37,371 bases of DNA from Acidobacteriaceae bacterium (GTDB taxonomy: Bacteria > Acidobacteriota > Terriglobia > Terriglobales > Acidobacteriaceae). Location of the stretch: positions 1 through 37,371 of the forward strand of contig JASHNW010000071.1 in assembly GCA_030041435.1 (NCBI GenBank), read 5' to 3'. A program made the translations under genes and the position numbers. The first letter of the stretch is position 1. Each line of letters opens with the position of its first letter. The notes beneath the pieces were generated by a model. That model worked only from the letters and a program-made list of their open reading frames with translations, made no database searches and had not been told where the DNA came from. Shown here one piece after another: positions 21,783 through 30,903 of this stretch.

Positions 21783-22901
21783 ATGCAAAAAGCAGGCGTG
21801 ATGCGAAATCCAGAGAGTTCGGAGCCGTCGCGGTGGAAGGCAGCGCGCGCGGCCATGGCGGCACGGGGAGCGGAGGCGCTGCTGATCACGCATTTGCCGG
21901 ATGTGCGCTGGCTGTGCGGGTTTACGGGATCGAATGCGGCGCTGGCGGTGACGGCGAAGAAGGCGGTGCTGTTTACCGATGGGCGCTATACGGCCCAGGC
22001 GCGGGAAGAGACGCGCGGGGCGCGGGTGACGATCGCGAAGAAGTCGGCGCTGAAAGAAGCGAGTGCGCTGCTGGAGAGCATGGCGGGGCGGGCGTGGTTC
22101 GATCCGGAGCATACGACGGTGGCGGACCTGGAGACGATGCGGTCGGCAATCAGCGGACCCAGGCGTCGAGGATTTTTTGCTGCGCTGGAGAGCCCGCTGA
22201 TTTCTGCGCTGCGCCAGGTGAAGGACGCGACGGAATTAGCGCTGATGGCGGAAGCGGCGCAGCTGGGCTGCTCGCTGTTCGAAGAGATTCTGCCGCGTAT
22301 GGAGAGCGGCGTGACGGAAATGGCGGTGGCGGCGCAGCTGGAGTTTCTGGCGCGGGGTTTGGGAGCGGAGGGAATGTCGTTTGAAACTATCGTGGCGTCG
22401 GGCTCGCGATCGGCGCTTCCGCACGGCCGGGCAACGCAGGCGAAGCTGCCGCGCAAGGGGTTCGTGACGCTCGACTTCGGTGTTATGCTCAATGGTTATT
22501 GCTCAGATATGACGCGCACCGTGCACCTTGGCAGGGCAGGCAGGGAAGAGCGATCGGCTTATGACGCGGTGCTGGCAGCACAGGAGGCCGGGGTCGACGC
22601 AGTGAAGCCCGGAGCGACCTGCGGAGAAGTGGATGAGGCGGCGCGCAGCGTGTTGCGCAGAGCCGGACTGGCGAAATACTTTACCCATTCAACCGGCCAT
22701 GGAGTGGGGCTGGAGATTCACGAGCAGCCGCGGGTAGCGGCGGGACAGGAGACGCGGCTGGAGCCGGGCATGACGATCACGATCGAGCCAGGAGTATATC
22801 TGCCGGGGAAGTTTGGAATTCGCATTGAAGATATGGTTGCGGTGACGGAGACCGGAGGGAAAGTGCTGACCCCGGTGACCAAAGGTTGGATCGAGTTATA
22901 G
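21783..22901 (+). CDS. Xaa-Pro aminopeptidase-type M24 metallopeptidase
   Basis: A creatinase/aminopeptidase-P-fold enzyme of about 366-372 residues. The N-terminal creatinase domain (LITHLPDVRWLCGFTGSNA, FTDGRYT) precedes the pita-bread domain. The five dinuclear-metal ligands are visible: Asp in TLDFGV, Asp in CSDMTRTVH, His in STGHGVGLEIHE, Glu in TIEPGVYLPG and Glu in GIRIEDMV. It removes N-terminal residues before proline (family role). Starts at 21783 or 21801 are likelier than the upstream ATG at 21723. It is 19 nt upstream of accB, giving the peptidase-accB-accC order seen in many bacteria. Confidence 0.93.
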   Translation: MQKAGVMRNPESSEPSRWKAARAAMAARGAEALLITHLPDVRWLCGFTGSNAALAVTAKKAVLFTDGRYTAQAREETRGARVTIAKKSALKEASALLESMAGRAWFDPEHTTVADLETMRSAISGPRRRGFFAALESPLISALRQVKDATELALMAEAAQLGCSLFEEILPRMESGVTEMAVAAQLEFLARGLGAEGMSFETIVASGSRSALPHGRATQAKLPRKGFVTLDFGVMLNGYCSDMTRTVHLGRAGREERSAYDAVLAAQEAGVDAVKPGATCGEVDEAARSVLRRAGLAKYFTHSTGHGVGLEIHEQPRVAAGQETRLEPGMTITIEPGVYLPGKFGIRIEDMVAVTETGGKVLTPVTKGWIEL

Positions 22902-22920
22902 GAGCCGCGCGAGACAAACG

Positions 22921-23445
22921 ATGAATGCGGAAGACATGAACGAGCTGAAGGAACTGATCGAGTTCCTGAAGGACAACAAGATCGGCGAGTTCGATCTGGA
23001 GCGCGGGGACCTGAAGGTTCGCATCAAGTTTGCCCAGGAGGGCGGCGCCGATATGGCCGGGCTGGCGCGCCTGCTGGCATCGCAGGCGGGAGCATCTGCC
23101 GGGGTGGCGCATATTCCTGGCGCAGTGCCCGGCGAGTTGCCGGCGATGCATGCGGGACCGGCGACGCATCCTTCGCAGCCGCCGGCGGCAGCGGACGAGG
23201 AAGCCAACCTGCACATTGTGAAATCGCCGATCGTGGGCACGTTCTACGAGTCGCCGTCGCCGGGATCGCCGGCGTTTGTGAAGATCGGCGACGTGGTCGA
23301 GCCGGGCCAGGTGTTGTGCATTGTGGAAGCCATGAAACTGATGAACGAGATCGAGAGCGACGGCGCCGGCGAGATCGTCAGGCGGTTCGTTCAGAATGGG
23401 CAGCCCGTGGAATACGGGCAATCGCTCTTTGCCCTGCGGCCCTGA
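22921..23445 (+). CDS. accB: Biotin carboxyl carrier protein of acetyl-CoA carboxylase
   Basis: A 174-residue BCCP. The N-terminal dimerising helix ([25 protein letters not shown]) is followed by a Pro/Ala-rich linker (about 55-95), then the biotinyl domain with [13 protein letters not shown] (thumb) and the biotin site EAMKLM, Lys139. It carries CO2 between biotin carboxylase and carboxyltransferase in the first committed step of fatty-acid synthesis. It is followed 5 nt later by accC on the same strand, a standard operon. Length and motifs are normal. Confidence 0.97.
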   Translation: MNAEDMNELKELIEFLKDNKIGEFDLERGDLKVRIKFAQEGGADMAGLARLLASQAGASAGVAHIPGAVPGELPAMHAGPATHPSQPPAAADEEANLHIVKSPIVGTFYESPSPGSPAFVKIGDVVEPGQVLCIVEAMKLMNEIESDGAGEIVRRFVQNGQPVEYGQSLFALRP

Positions 23446-23450
23446 TCATT

Positions 23451-24824
23451 ATGCGTAAAGTTCTCATCGCCAATCGCGGCGAAATCGCGCTGCGTGTCAT
23501 CTGTGCCTGCAAGGAAATGGGCATTCGCACGGTCGCTATTTACAGCGAGGCGGACCGGCACTCGCTGCACGTGCGCTTTGCCGACGAGGCTATCTGCATT
23601 GGGCCGCCGCGCTCAGCAGAAAGCTATTTGAACGTGCCCGCAGTGATCAGCGCGGCGGAGATCGCCGATGTGGATGCCATTCATCCGGGTTACGGGCTGC
23701 TGAGCGAGAACGCGAACTTCGCCGAGGTGTGCCGGGCGTCGAACATCAAGTTCATTGGGCCGCCGCCGGAAGTGACGCGGCTGATGGGAGAAAAGGAGAA
23801 GGCTCGCCAGGCGATGAAGAAGGCAAGGGTGCCGATTCTGCCGGGGTCGGACGGCACGATCCAGAGCGAGGGAGAAGCGCTGGAGTGGGCGAAGACGGTC
23901 GGCTACCCGGTGATTCTGAAGGCTTCGGCGGGGGGTGGTGGGCGCGGCATGCGCGTGGTGCGGTCGGGAGAAGAGCTGCCGGGACTGTTTCAGGCGGCGC
24001 AGAGCGAGGCGGCCAACGCGTTCGGAAACGGCGAGCTGTATATGGAGAAATTCATCGAGCGGCCGCGGCACATCGAATTTCAGATTCTGGCCGATGAGCA
24101 TGGCACGGCGCTTTCGATCGGGGAGCGCGAGTGCTCGATTCAGAGGCGGCATCAGAAATTGATTGAGGAAGCGCCCTCGCTGATGGTGACGCCGAAGCTG
24201 CGCGAGGAAATTGCAAAGACGCTGAAGCGGTGCCTGGAGGGCGTGGGGTACCAGAACGCGGGGACGATCGAGTTCCTGATGGATGAGGACGGGAAGCTGT
24301 ACTTCATCGAGATGAACACGCGCATCCAGGTGGAGCATCCGGTAACGGAGATGATCACGGGGATCGATCTGGTGAAGGCGCAGCTGCGCATCGCGCAGGG
24401 AGAGAAGCTGTCCAGCATCGTGCCGGAGACGATTCCTCTGCGCGGGCATGCGATCGAGTGCCGCGTGAATGCCGAGCATCCGGAGAAGTTCACGCCGTCG
24501 GCGGGGAAGATTACGGCGTTCAATGTGCCGGGCGGGAACGGGATTCGCGTGGACACAGCGCAGTATTCCGAGGGTGTGGTGCCGCCGTATTACGACTCGC
24601 TGATTGCGAAGCTGATTGCGTGGGGCGGGGACCGCGAGGAAGCGATGGCGCGGATGCGGCGGGCGCTGGAGATGTTTGTGGTGGAGGGAATCCACACGTC
24701 GATTCCGCTCCATCAAAGGATCTTCCGGGACGAGGAGTTCAAGCGCGGGCAGTTCGACACGAAGTTTATGGAGCGGTTCTTCGAGCGAGAGAACCAGAAG
24801 AAGCTGGATCTGGCGGGTAACTAG
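23451..24824 (+). CDS. accC: Biotin carboxylase subunit of acetyl-CoA carboxylase
   Basis: A 457-residue ATP-grasp enzyme that carboxylates the biotin of AccB using ATP and bicarbonate. The N-terminus is [16 protein letters not shown]. The glycine-rich ATP loop is [12 protein letters not shown], the metal/bicarbonate site is [14 protein letters not shown], and the substrate loop is [20 protein letters not shown]. The start is ATG 23451, 5 nt after the accB stop; the frame opens earlier only inside accB. The stop TAG shares the tetramer CTAG (24821-24824) with the stop of the convergent gene. Confidence 0.97.
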   Translation: MRKVLIANRGEIALRVICACKEMGIRTVAIYSEADRHSLHVRFADEAICIGPPRSAESYLNVPAVISAAEIADVDAIHPGYGLLSENANFAEVCRASNIKFIGPPPEVTRLMGEKEKARQAMKKARVPILPGSDGTIQSEGEALEWAKTVGYPVILKASAGGGGRGMRVVRSGEELPGLFQAAQSEAANAFGNGELYMEKFIERPRHIEFQILADEHGTALSIGERECSIQRRHQKLIEEAPSLMVTPKLREEIAKTLKRCLEGVGYQNAGTIEFLMDEDGKLYFIEMNTRIQVEHPVTEMITGIDLVKAQLRIAQGEKLSSIVPETIPLRGHAIECRVNAEHPEKFTPSAGKITAFNVPGGNGIRVDTAQYSEGVVPPYYDSLIAKLIAWGGDREEAMARMRRALEMFVVEGIHTSIPLHQRIFRDEEFKRGQFDTKFMERFFERENQKKLDLAGN

Positions 24825-25678
24825 ACATCGCAGATTTGGACTGCTTGGCGCAGGCTGGTGAGCGGGTCGCCGGTGGGCAGAAACTCGTGGGCGACGTAAT
24901 CGGAGAAGGGCAGGCCGGCGATGGCCTTCATCACCGCGACATACTGAATCTCCTGCGTGGCATCGATTTCGTGGCGGCCGGGTACGCCGCCGGTGTGGAA
25001 GTGGCCGATGACGCCGATGTTCGCAGAGATGGTGTCGATCAGGTCTCCCTCCATGATCTGCATGTGGTAGATGTCGTAGAGCAGCCTGACGCGGGGTGAG
25101 TTGACCTCGTGCATGACGCGAGCGCCCCAGGCGGTGTGGTCGGCCATGTAGTCAGGGTGATTCACCTTGCTGTTGAGCAGCTCGAGACAGATGGTGACGC
25201 CGTTGTCCTCGGCGATTTGCTTCACGCGATTGAGGCCGATGACGGTGTTGCGAGCGCCTTCCTCGTCCGACATGCCGCGGCGATAACCGGAAAAGGTGAT
25301 GACGTTGGGGACGCCCGCTTTGGCGGCGATGGGGATGTTTTTGCGGAAGGCGGCTTCAATGGCTGCGTGGTTCTCGATGCGGTTGAGGGCGTCGGGGATG
25401 GTGCCGCCTCCGGCGTAACCCATGGTGCAGAGAAGGCCGTAGCGGCGCGGAACTTCGTAATCGGGCACGTCGAGGAGATCGATGCCTTTGAGGCCGAGGC
25501 CGACGGCCCACTGGCAAAGCTCATTGAGAGAAGTATCGGCGTAGCACCAGCGACAGACGGACTGATGGATGCGGGCCTGGCCGGCGGCGGACCTGTTTTG
25601 CTGTGCGGGTGCGGGGAGGGCAGCGGTGAGCGAAGCGGCTGCTCCGGATTTGAGAAAGGCGCGGCGTGAGGGAGACAC
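24821..25678 (-). CDS. Tat-exported sugar phosphate isomerase/epimerase-like TIM-barrel protein
   Basis: A 285-residue xylose-isomerase-like TIM-barrel protein, closest to hydroxypyruvate isomerases (Hyi type). Twin-arginine leader [25 protein letters not shown] at residues 2-26. Metal/catalytic residues in the barrel: Glu in [14 protein letters not shown], Asp in [14 protein letters not shown], His in [13 protein letters not shown] and Glu near the end ([11 protein letters not shown]). Such proteins isomerise small sugars or 2-ketoacids; export of this one implies a periplasmic substrate (inference). It is convergent with accC, with overlapping stop codons, and preceded by GGGTACA-type heptamers. 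Confidence 0.88.
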   Translation of the reverse strand: MSPSRRAFLKSGAAASLTAALPAPAQQNRSAAGQARIHQSVCRWCYADTSLNELCQWAVGLGLKGIDLLDVPDYEVPRRYGLLCTMGYAGGGTIPDALNRIENHAAIEAAFRKNIPIAAKAGVPNVITFSGYRRGMSDEEGARNTVIGLNRVKQIAEDNGVTICLELLNSKVNHPDYMADHTAWGARVMHEVNSPRVRLLYDIYHMQIMEGDLIDTISANIGVIGHFHTGGVPGRHEIDATQEIQYVAVMKAIAGLPFSDYVAHEFLPTGDPLTSLRQAVQICDV

Positions 25679-25734
25679 GGGTACAGGGTACAGGTTTCAG
25701 GGTGCAGGGTGCTGCACGGAGGGGTCAAAGTGCA
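25679..25734. repeat. Heptanucleotide block GGGTACA/GGGTGCA
   Basis: In-register 7-nt units: GGGTACA twice, GGTTTCA, GGGTGCA, GGGTGCT, then decayed GCACGGA, GGGGTCA, AAGTGCA. It lies just upstream of the Tat-protein start and leads into the GGGAGCT array after a 3-nt phase shift. Confidence 0.85.
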
Positions 25735-25737
25735 GCC

Positions 25738-25898
25738 GGGAGCTGGGAGCTTGGAGCTGGGAGTTGGGAGCCGGTAGCTGGGAGCTGGGAGCTGGGAGCC
25801 GGGAGCTGGGAGCTGGGAGCCGGGAGCTGGGAGCCGGTAGCCGGGGGCTGGGAGCTGGGAGCTGGGAGCAAAAAGCAAAAAGCAAAAAGCCAAAAGCG
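25738..25898. repeat. Heptanucleotide array 3, GGGAGCT switching to AAAAGCA in register
   Basis: 23 consecutive 7-nt units. The first 19 (25738-25870) are GGGAGCN with a few variants (TGGAGCT, GGTAGCT, GGGGGCT). The last four (25871-25898) are AAAAGCA, AAAAGCA, AAAAGCC, AAAAGCG with no change of phase. The invariant part is AGCN; only the first three bases switch from GGG to AAA. Confidence 0.96.
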
Positions 25899-26018
25899 TG
25901 CTGGCCGGAAGCGATTATTGGGCTTCGCGCGCAAGGCGACGGTGGGCAGCGGTCCTGTAGAATCGTCGGCGTACCCCGGGCCCCCCAGGTTCAAAGATTC
26001 TCCACGGAGATTTTCGAC

Positions 26019-27962
26019 ATGCGTCGTAGCTGGCTGCTGTGCGTAGTTGCGTCTTTCGCTCTTAGTTTTTCTGCCGGCGCACAGACCTCGGCAGGACCGG
26101 AGCCGGTGCCGATGCCGCCGCCGATTGCGGCGCCCGCGGACATTCCGTATCCGGGAACGATTTCGCTGCTGGTCAATCTGACGAACACCACCGATCGGGT
26201 TGCGACGGTGCACGAGACCATTCCGGTGAAGGCGGGAGAACTGACGCTGCTTTATCCCGAGTGGATCCCCGGCAACCACTCGCCGACGGGTGCGATTGAG
26301 AAGCTGGCGGGACTGTTCGTGGCGGCGAATGGCCAGCGCATTCCCTGGGTGCGCGATCGCGTGAACATGTACGCGTTCCATATCAACGTGCCGCAGGGCG
26401 TGACTTCGCTCGATGTGGACTTCGATTATCTTTCGGCGACCAACCGTCAGGAAGGGCGCATCGAGATTTCGAACGTGCTGGCGAATTTGGCATGGAACAC
26501 GGTGGTTCTGTATCCGGCCGGATATTTCTCGCGGGACATTCGCTTCGCGCCGAGCCTGGTGCTGCCGCATGGCTGGCAGTACGCGACGGCGCTGGAGACG
26601 GCGGGCCAGGACGGCGACACGATCCACTTTCAGGACACGACGCTGAACACGCTGGTGGATTCGCCGCTGGTGGCGGGGGAATATTACAAACGCGTCGATC
26701 TGTCGACGGGGCCGGACAATCCGGTACATCTGGATGTTTTCGCGGACGAGGCGAAGGACCTGGAGATGACGCCGGAGGAACTGCAGATTCACAAGAATCT
26801 GGCCGTCCAGGCGCAGAAGCTGTTTGCGTCGCACCACTACAATCACTACGACTTCCTGTTTTTCCTGAGCGATGTGGTGGGCGGGCAGGGGCTCGAGCAT
26901 CATCAGTCGAGCGAGGACGGGACGCGGGCGAACTACTTTACGGACTGGAATGCCCAGACGCGCGGAGTGGATCTGCTGGCGCACGAATACACGCACTCGT
27001 GGAACGGGAAGTTCCGGCGGCCGGCGGATCTGTGGACGCCCAACTTCAACGTCCCCATGCGCGACGATCTGCTGTGGGTGTACGAGGGACTGACGCAATA
27101 CTGGGGCTACGTGCTGACGGCGCGGTCGGGCATGCGCAGCCCGGAAGCGACGCGCGACCTGATGGCGGGGATTGCGGCGAACTTCGAGACGGACCCGGGG
27201 CGGAAGTGGCGTCCGCTGGTGGATACGACGAACCAGCCGACCATCGATCTGCGCCGGCCGATGAGCTGGACGAGCTGGCAGCGGACGGAAGACTACTACA
27301 TGGAGGGGCTGCTGATCTGGCTGGACGCGGACACGAAGATCCGCGAGCTGAGCAACGGGCAGAAGTCGCTCGACGATTTTGCGAAGGAGTTCTACGGGAT
27401 CGACAACGGCAGCTTTGTGACGCGCGGCTACGATTTCGACGACATCGTTGCGGCGCTGAACAAGGTGCAGCCCTACGACTGGGCGAGTTTCCTGCGCACG
27501 CGGGTTTACGATCTGCATCCTGAGGTGCCGGAGGGCGGGTTTACGCAGGGCGGCTACAAGCTGGTCTACAACGACACGCCGCCCGCGTGGGAACGGCATG
27601 GAGGCGGCGCGGATGCCATGGCGTCGCGGTTCGGGATGAGCTTTGCGACCTCGCTCGGCATCAGCGTGATGGGCGAGGGGATGCTGGGCAGCGTGGTGTG
27701 GGACAGCCCGGCGTTCAAGGCCGGTCTCGTTCCCGGCGATCAGCTGGTCGCGGTGGATGGCGACGCGTTTGCGCCGCCGAAGCTGAAGGACGCAATCGTC
27801 AACGCGGAGAAGAGCAGCGATCCGATTATGTTCGTGGTGAAAGAGGGCGACCAGGTGAAGACTGTCAGCATCGATTACCACGGCGGGCTGCGTTATCCGC
27901 ATCTGGAGCGCGTGGAGGGGACGCCCGACCGGCTGGACGATATTCTGAAGGCGGTGCCGTAG
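26019..27962 (+). CDS. Secreted M61 family metallopeptidase with C-terminal PDZ domain
   Basis: A 647-residue glycyl-aminopeptidase-type protein. Signal peptide [22 protein letters not shown]. An N-terminal beta domain (residues about 45-240) is followed by the peptidase domain with zinc motif HEYTH (322-326) and the third ligand Glu356 in [12 protein letters not shown] domain lies near the C-terminus (about 550-610, [23 protein letters not shown]). Family members cleave N-terminal Gly/Ala residues. The start ATG 26019 has GGAGA 8 nt upstream. The frame is open further upstream only because of the heptamer array, so longer models are wrong. TAGAAT at 25958 is a possible -10. Confidence 0.92.
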   Translation: MRRSWLLCVVASFALSFSAGAQTSAGPEPVPMPPPIAAPADIPYPGTISLLVNLTNTTDRVATVHETIPVKAGELTLLYPEWIPGNHSPTGAIEKLAGLFVAANGQRIPWVRDRVNMYAFHINVPQGVTSLDVDFDYLSATNRQEGRIEISNVLANLAWNTVVLYPAGYFSRDIRFAPSLVLPHGWQYATALETAGQDGDTIHFQDTTLNTLVDSPLVAGEYYKRVDLSTGPDNPVHLDVFADEAKDLEMTPEELQIHKNLAVQAQKLFASHHYNHYDFLFFLSDVVGGQGLEHHQSSEDGTRANYFTDWNAQTRGVDLLAHEYTHSWNGKFRRPADLWTPNFNVPMRDDLLWVYEGLTQYWGYVLTARSGMRSPEATRDLMAGIAANFETDPGRKWRPLVDTTNQPTIDLRRPMSWTSWQRTEDYYMEGLLIWLDADTKIRELSNGQKSLDDFAKEFYGIDNGSFVTRGYDFDDIVAALNKVQPYDWASFLRTRVYDLHPEVPEGGFTQGGYKLVYNDTPPAWERHGGGADAMASRFGMSFATSLGISVMGEGMLGSVVWDSPAFKAGLVPGDQLVAVDGDAFAPPKLKDAIVNAEKSSDPIMFVVKEGDQVKTVSIDYHGGLRYPHLERVEGTPDRLDDILKAVP

Positions 27963-28070
27963 GAGCAGGGAACGGGGTACAGCGCTCAGAAAAGCTGCGA
28001 CGCAGCTAGCAAGGCGTGTAACCTTCTCATTTTGCGTGTTTTATGGAAGGATTAGGCACTCTCTTCCGAG

Positions 28071-28076
28071 TATAAT
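28071..28076 (+). promoter_or_regulatory. Candidate -10 box (TATAAT) for the nucleotidyltransferase unit
   Basis: TATAAT in GAGTATAATCGCAG, 54 nt before the ATG at 28130. No convincing -35 at the right spacing. Confidence 0.45.
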
Positions 28077-28129
28077 CGCAGTGAGAGGGCAACACACTCC
28101 CATGGCCGATTGAGGCGGCTGCGACGTAC

Positions 28130-28351
28130 ATGTACCCGGAGAGAAGCATCCGCAGAGTGGACGATCCGGACCAGCAGGAGCGGGAAACTCTTCGCTACTG
28201 GCAAAGTCTGCCGGTCGGAGATCGCTTTTCGGCTGTGTGGGAAGCCAGCGAAGCGGCGTACAGTTTTGCTGCCGCATTCCGAGGAGAGCCGGCTCATGAT
28301 GCCCGCGGATCTGAAAGAACTCTTACGCGCGTTCCAGGCCCACGGGGTTAA
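28130..28351 (+). CDS. Small partner protein upstream of nucleotidyltransferase
   Basis: A 73-residue ORF with a charged helical core, QQERETLRYWQSLPVGDRFS followed by AVWEASEAAYSFAAAF. This resembles the short YW...ER-type proteins that often precede small nucleotidyltransferase genes (pattern recollection, not a search). It overlaps the next gene by 56 nt in another frame (that gene starts at 28296), so translation is probably coupled. Together they look like a two-gene toxin-antitoxin-type unit; which would be the toxin is not known. TATAAT lies 54 nt upstream. Confidence 0.6.
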   Translation: MYPERSIRRVDDPDQQERETLRYWQSLPVGDRFSAVWEASEAAYSFAAAFRGEPAHDARGSERTLTRVPGPRG

Positions 28352-28748
28352 GTACCTCGTCGTGGGCGGATATGCTTACGGCGTTCACGCCGAACCGCGG
28401 GCGACGAAAGACCTGGACATTTTCATCCAGCGCGACGAAGAGAACAGCGTGGCCGTGTACCGGGCCCTGGCCGCATACGGCGCGCCTGTGGGCGGGTTAT
28501 CCCCTGCCGATTTTCGCGATGGCTCATGTTTCCAGATTGGCCAGCCTCCCGGCAGGGTGGATATCCTCCAGCAGATCGACGGGGTCACATTTGACGAAGC
28601 CTGGCAGAACCGCGTGGAAGGATTCATCGACGGGGAAATTCGCGTGGCAGTCCTCTCTCGCGACGATCTGATCCGAAACAAGCTCGCCAGCGGGCGAGAC
28701 CAGGATCTGCTGGATGTGAAAAAGCTGCGCGCCGCTGAGCACAGTTAG
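28296..28748 (+). CDS. Nucleotidyltransferase-fold protein (MNT/AbiEii-like)
   Basis: A 150-residue minimal nucleotidyltransferase: KYLVVGGYAYGVHAEPRATKD with the catalytic pair in DLDI (about residues 34-42), then PPGRVDILQ supplying the third acidic residue, and the C-terminal LSRDDLIRNKLASGRDQDLLD typical of this group. Such proteins transfer nucleotides or act in toxin-antitoxin pairs (family knowledge). The start is ATG 28296 or 28299, preceded by GAGGAGA. The upstream small gene overlaps it by 56 nt. Its stop overlaps that of convergent aroA by 4 nt (TTAG, 28745-28748). Confidence 0.88.
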   Translation: MMPADLKELLRAFQAHGVKYLVVGGYAYGVHAEPRATKDLDIFIQRDEENSVAVYRALAAYGAPVGGLSPADFRDGSCFQIGQPPGRVDILQQIDGVTFDEAWQNRVEGFIDGEIRVAVLSRDDLIRNKLASGRDQDLLDVKKLRAAEHS

Positions 28749-30055
28749 CGCTGGACTACTCCTTCCAGCAGATCGAAGAACTCCGGGAAGGAGATGGCGG
28801 CCGATTCGGATCCCCGGATGAGGGTGTCTCCCTGGGCGCGGAGGGCGGCGACGGAGAAGGCCATGGCGATGCGGTGGTCGCCGCCGGAGTCGATGATGGC
28901 TCCGTGCAGCGACTGGCCGCCAGGGACGTCGAGACCGTCTTCGAACTCGACGACTTCTGCGCCCATGGCGCGAAGGTTAGCGGCGACAAGGGCGATGCGG
29001 TCGGACTCCTTGACGCGCAGCTCTTTAGCGTCGCGGATACGGATGCCGCTTTGCGTATACGGGCCGATGGCGGCCAGCACGGGCAGCTCGTCGATGAGCT
29101 GCGCGGAGAGCACGCCGGCGATGCTGGTTCCGGTGAGGCCGTGGGGCGGCGCGTTTACCTGGACGGTGCCGACCAGCTCGCCGTGCTTCTCTTCGAGGTT
29201 GAGCACGCCAATGTGCGCGCCGAGGGCGGTGAGCACGTCGAGCAGCGTGGCGCGGGTGGGGTTGAGGCCAAGCGCGTCAAAGATGAGATTGGAGCCGGGG
29301 AAGAGCGCGGCCGCGCAGAGGAAGAACGCAGCGGAGGAGATATCGCCGGGAACCTCCGCCTCGATGCCGGTGAGGGATTGGCCGCCGGCGATGGAGACCG
29401 ATTCGAGAGAGCGGACGATGGTAGCGCCGAAGGCGCGGAGGGCCAGCTCGCCGTGGTCGCGGGTGCGCACGGCTTCGCGGACCAGGGTTCGGCCCTCGGC
29501 CTGGACTCCGGCGAAGAGCAGGGCTGTCTTCACTTGCGCGCTGGGCACGGGCGTGGTGTAGTCGATGCCGGTGAGCGGAGCGCCGTGAATCGCGATGGGG
29601 GCGTGGCTGTCGGTGAGCTCGATGCGCGCGCCCATGGCAGTGAGCGGCTTGCGGATGCGTTCCATGGGGCGGCGGCTGAGGGAGCTGTCGCCGATGAGAG
29701 TGAAGCTGCCCGGCGGATCGGCAACCTGCGCAGCCAGCAGGCCGGAGAGCATGCGCATGGTGGAGCCGGAGTTGCCGCAGTCGAGGGGCGCAGCGGGCGG
29801 CTGGAAATGGCCGCCGGTTCCGGCGATCTCGATGGTGGCGCCGTCGCGGGTGACGCCTGCGCCGAGGGCGGCGACACAGCCGAGGCTCGAAGCGCAGTCG
29901 GCGCCGGTGGAAAAATTCGTGAGGCGCGTGGTTCCCGCGGCGAAGCCGCCCAGCAATGCGTAACGGTGGGAGATGCTTTTGTCACCGGGCAGACGAAGGC
30001 TGCCTTCGATGTTGCGGGCGGGGGTGATGAGGTGTTCGGTCGCAGCGGCCTGCAA
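28745..30055 (-). CDS. aroA: 3-phosphoshikimate 1-carboxyvinyltransferase (EPSP synthase)
   Basis: A 436-residue enzyme joining phosphoenolpyruvate and shikimate-3-phosphate in the shikimate pathway. Motifs: LPGDKSISHRYALLGG near the N-terminus, CGNSGSTMRM, SLSRRPMERIRKPL, VPGDISSAAFFLCAA, NPTRATLLDVL and ELRVKESDRIAL, ending GDHRIAMAF. The RPM-R and PGDxSSAAF forms resemble class II enzymes, but the Gly of the GNSG loop, corresponding to the glyphosate-contact glycine, is retained, so tolerance cannot be inferred. The start is TTG 30055 with GGAG 6 nt upstream. It is convergent with the nucleotidyltransferase gene. Confidence 0.95.
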   Translation of the reverse strand: MQAAATEHLITPARNIEGSLRLPGDKSISHRYALLGGFAAGTTRLTNFSTGADCASSLGCVAALGAGVTRDGATIEIAGTGGHFQPPAAPLDCGNSGSTMRMLSGLLAAQVADPPGSFTLIGDSSLSRRPMERIRKPLTAMGARIELTDSHAPIAIHGAPLTGIDYTTPVPSAQVKTALLFAGVQAEGRTLVREAVRTRDHGELALRAFGATIVRSLESVSIAGGQSLTGIEAEVPGDISSAAFFLCAAALFPGSNLIFDALGLNPTRATLLDVLTALGAHIGVLNLEEKHGELVGTVQVNAPPHGLTGTSIAGVLSAQLIDELPVLAAIGPYTQSGIRIRDAKELRVKESDRIALVAANLRAMGAEVVEFEDGLDVPGGQSLHGAIIDSGGDHRIAMAFSVAALRAQGDTLIRGSESAAISFPEFFDLLEGVVQR

Positions 30056-30171
30056 GAGTTGCTCCAGGGGAGTGGGATGTTTCTATCGTAAATGGTGGGA
30101 TCAGAGCTCAGGGATTGGGGCTCCGTTGGCGATTGATTTCCGCACTCTGGCTGTGCGAGTCTCAAATCGAA

Positions 30172-30858
30172 GTGAGTGCTGCGCTGAACGAGTTGTTTGC
30201 CGAGGAGTATCGCGCGTTGCGGCCGCGGGCTCCTATTCCTCCCATTGACGTCCGCTTCCGGCGTTTCACATCCCTGAATACGACCATCCGGCTGCGCGAA
30301 GGGCAGATTCGGGCAAGCCTTTCCGATTTACTGGAAGGGGCGCCGGAGCCGGTGCTGCGGGCGATTGCGCATATCCTGCTGGCGAAGTTGTACCGCAGGC
30401 CGATCGATGCGAGCCGGGCGCGGCAGTACCGGCGATTCACGACGAGCGAAGCGGTGGTGCGGCAGAGCGAGCGGATCCGGCAGATGCGCGGGCGCAAGCG
30501 GATCGGGCCGGCGCGCGGCGAGCACTACGATCTGGATGAAGTTTTCGAGTCGCTCAATGGGCGATTCTTTCACGGGCTGATGGGGCGGCCGCAGCTGACG
30601 TGGAGCGAGTACACGGCGACACGCCTGCTGGGGCACTACGATGCAGCGCACAACACCATCATGGTAAGCCGTGTGTTCGACCGGAAAGGGACGCCGCGGT
30701 TCGCGATCGAATACCTGATGTACCACGAGATGCTGCACCTGAAGCATCCTGTGAAACACCGGAACGGGCGGCGGTGCGTGCATTCGCGGGCGTTCCAGGA
30801 CGAGGAGCAGCTGTTTCCCGAACTGGAAAAGGCGAAGGCGTATCTGAAAACGCTGTAG
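30172..30858 (+). CDS. SprT-like zinc metalloprotein
   Basis: 228 residues from GTG 30172 (VSAALNELFAEEYRAL); an upstream in-frame start at 30115 is possible. The C-terminal half has the zinc-peptidase motif HEMLHLKHP (HExxH) in LMYHEMLHLKHPVKHRNGRR, followed by HSRAFQDEEQLFPELEKAKAYL. The first half carries FTSLNTTIRLREGQIRASLS and an Arg-rich QYRRFTTSE region, both seen in this SprT-like group. The HExxH is intact, so metal binding is likely; the substrate is unknown. No ribosome-binding site is evident. It diverges from aroA. Confidence 0.85.
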   Translation: MSAALNELFAEEYRALRPRAPIPPIDVRFRRFTSLNTTIRLREGQIRASLSDLLEGAPEPVLRAIAHILLAKLYRRPIDASRARQYRRFTTSEAVVRQSERIRQMRGRKRIGPARGEHYDLDEVFESLNGRFFHGLMGRPQLTWSEYTATRLLGHYDAAHNTIMVSRVFDRKGTPRFAIEYLMYHEMLHLKHPVKHRNGRRCVHSRAFQDEEQLFPELEKAKAYLKTL

Positions 30859-30903
30859 AGCGTCAGGAAAGGCAACCCTGCGGCCTGGATTTCGTCCGTG
30901 AAG

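Noticed and set aside
25569-26018. Long N-terminal extension of the M61 peptidase with GAGSWEL repeats
   Set aside because: It reads through antisense sequence and the heptamer array; a signal peptide and ribosome-binding site mark the start at 26019.
27985-28020. Hairpin AGCTGC-GAC-GCAGCT after the M61 gene as terminator
   Set aside because: Short stem and no T-run directly after it.
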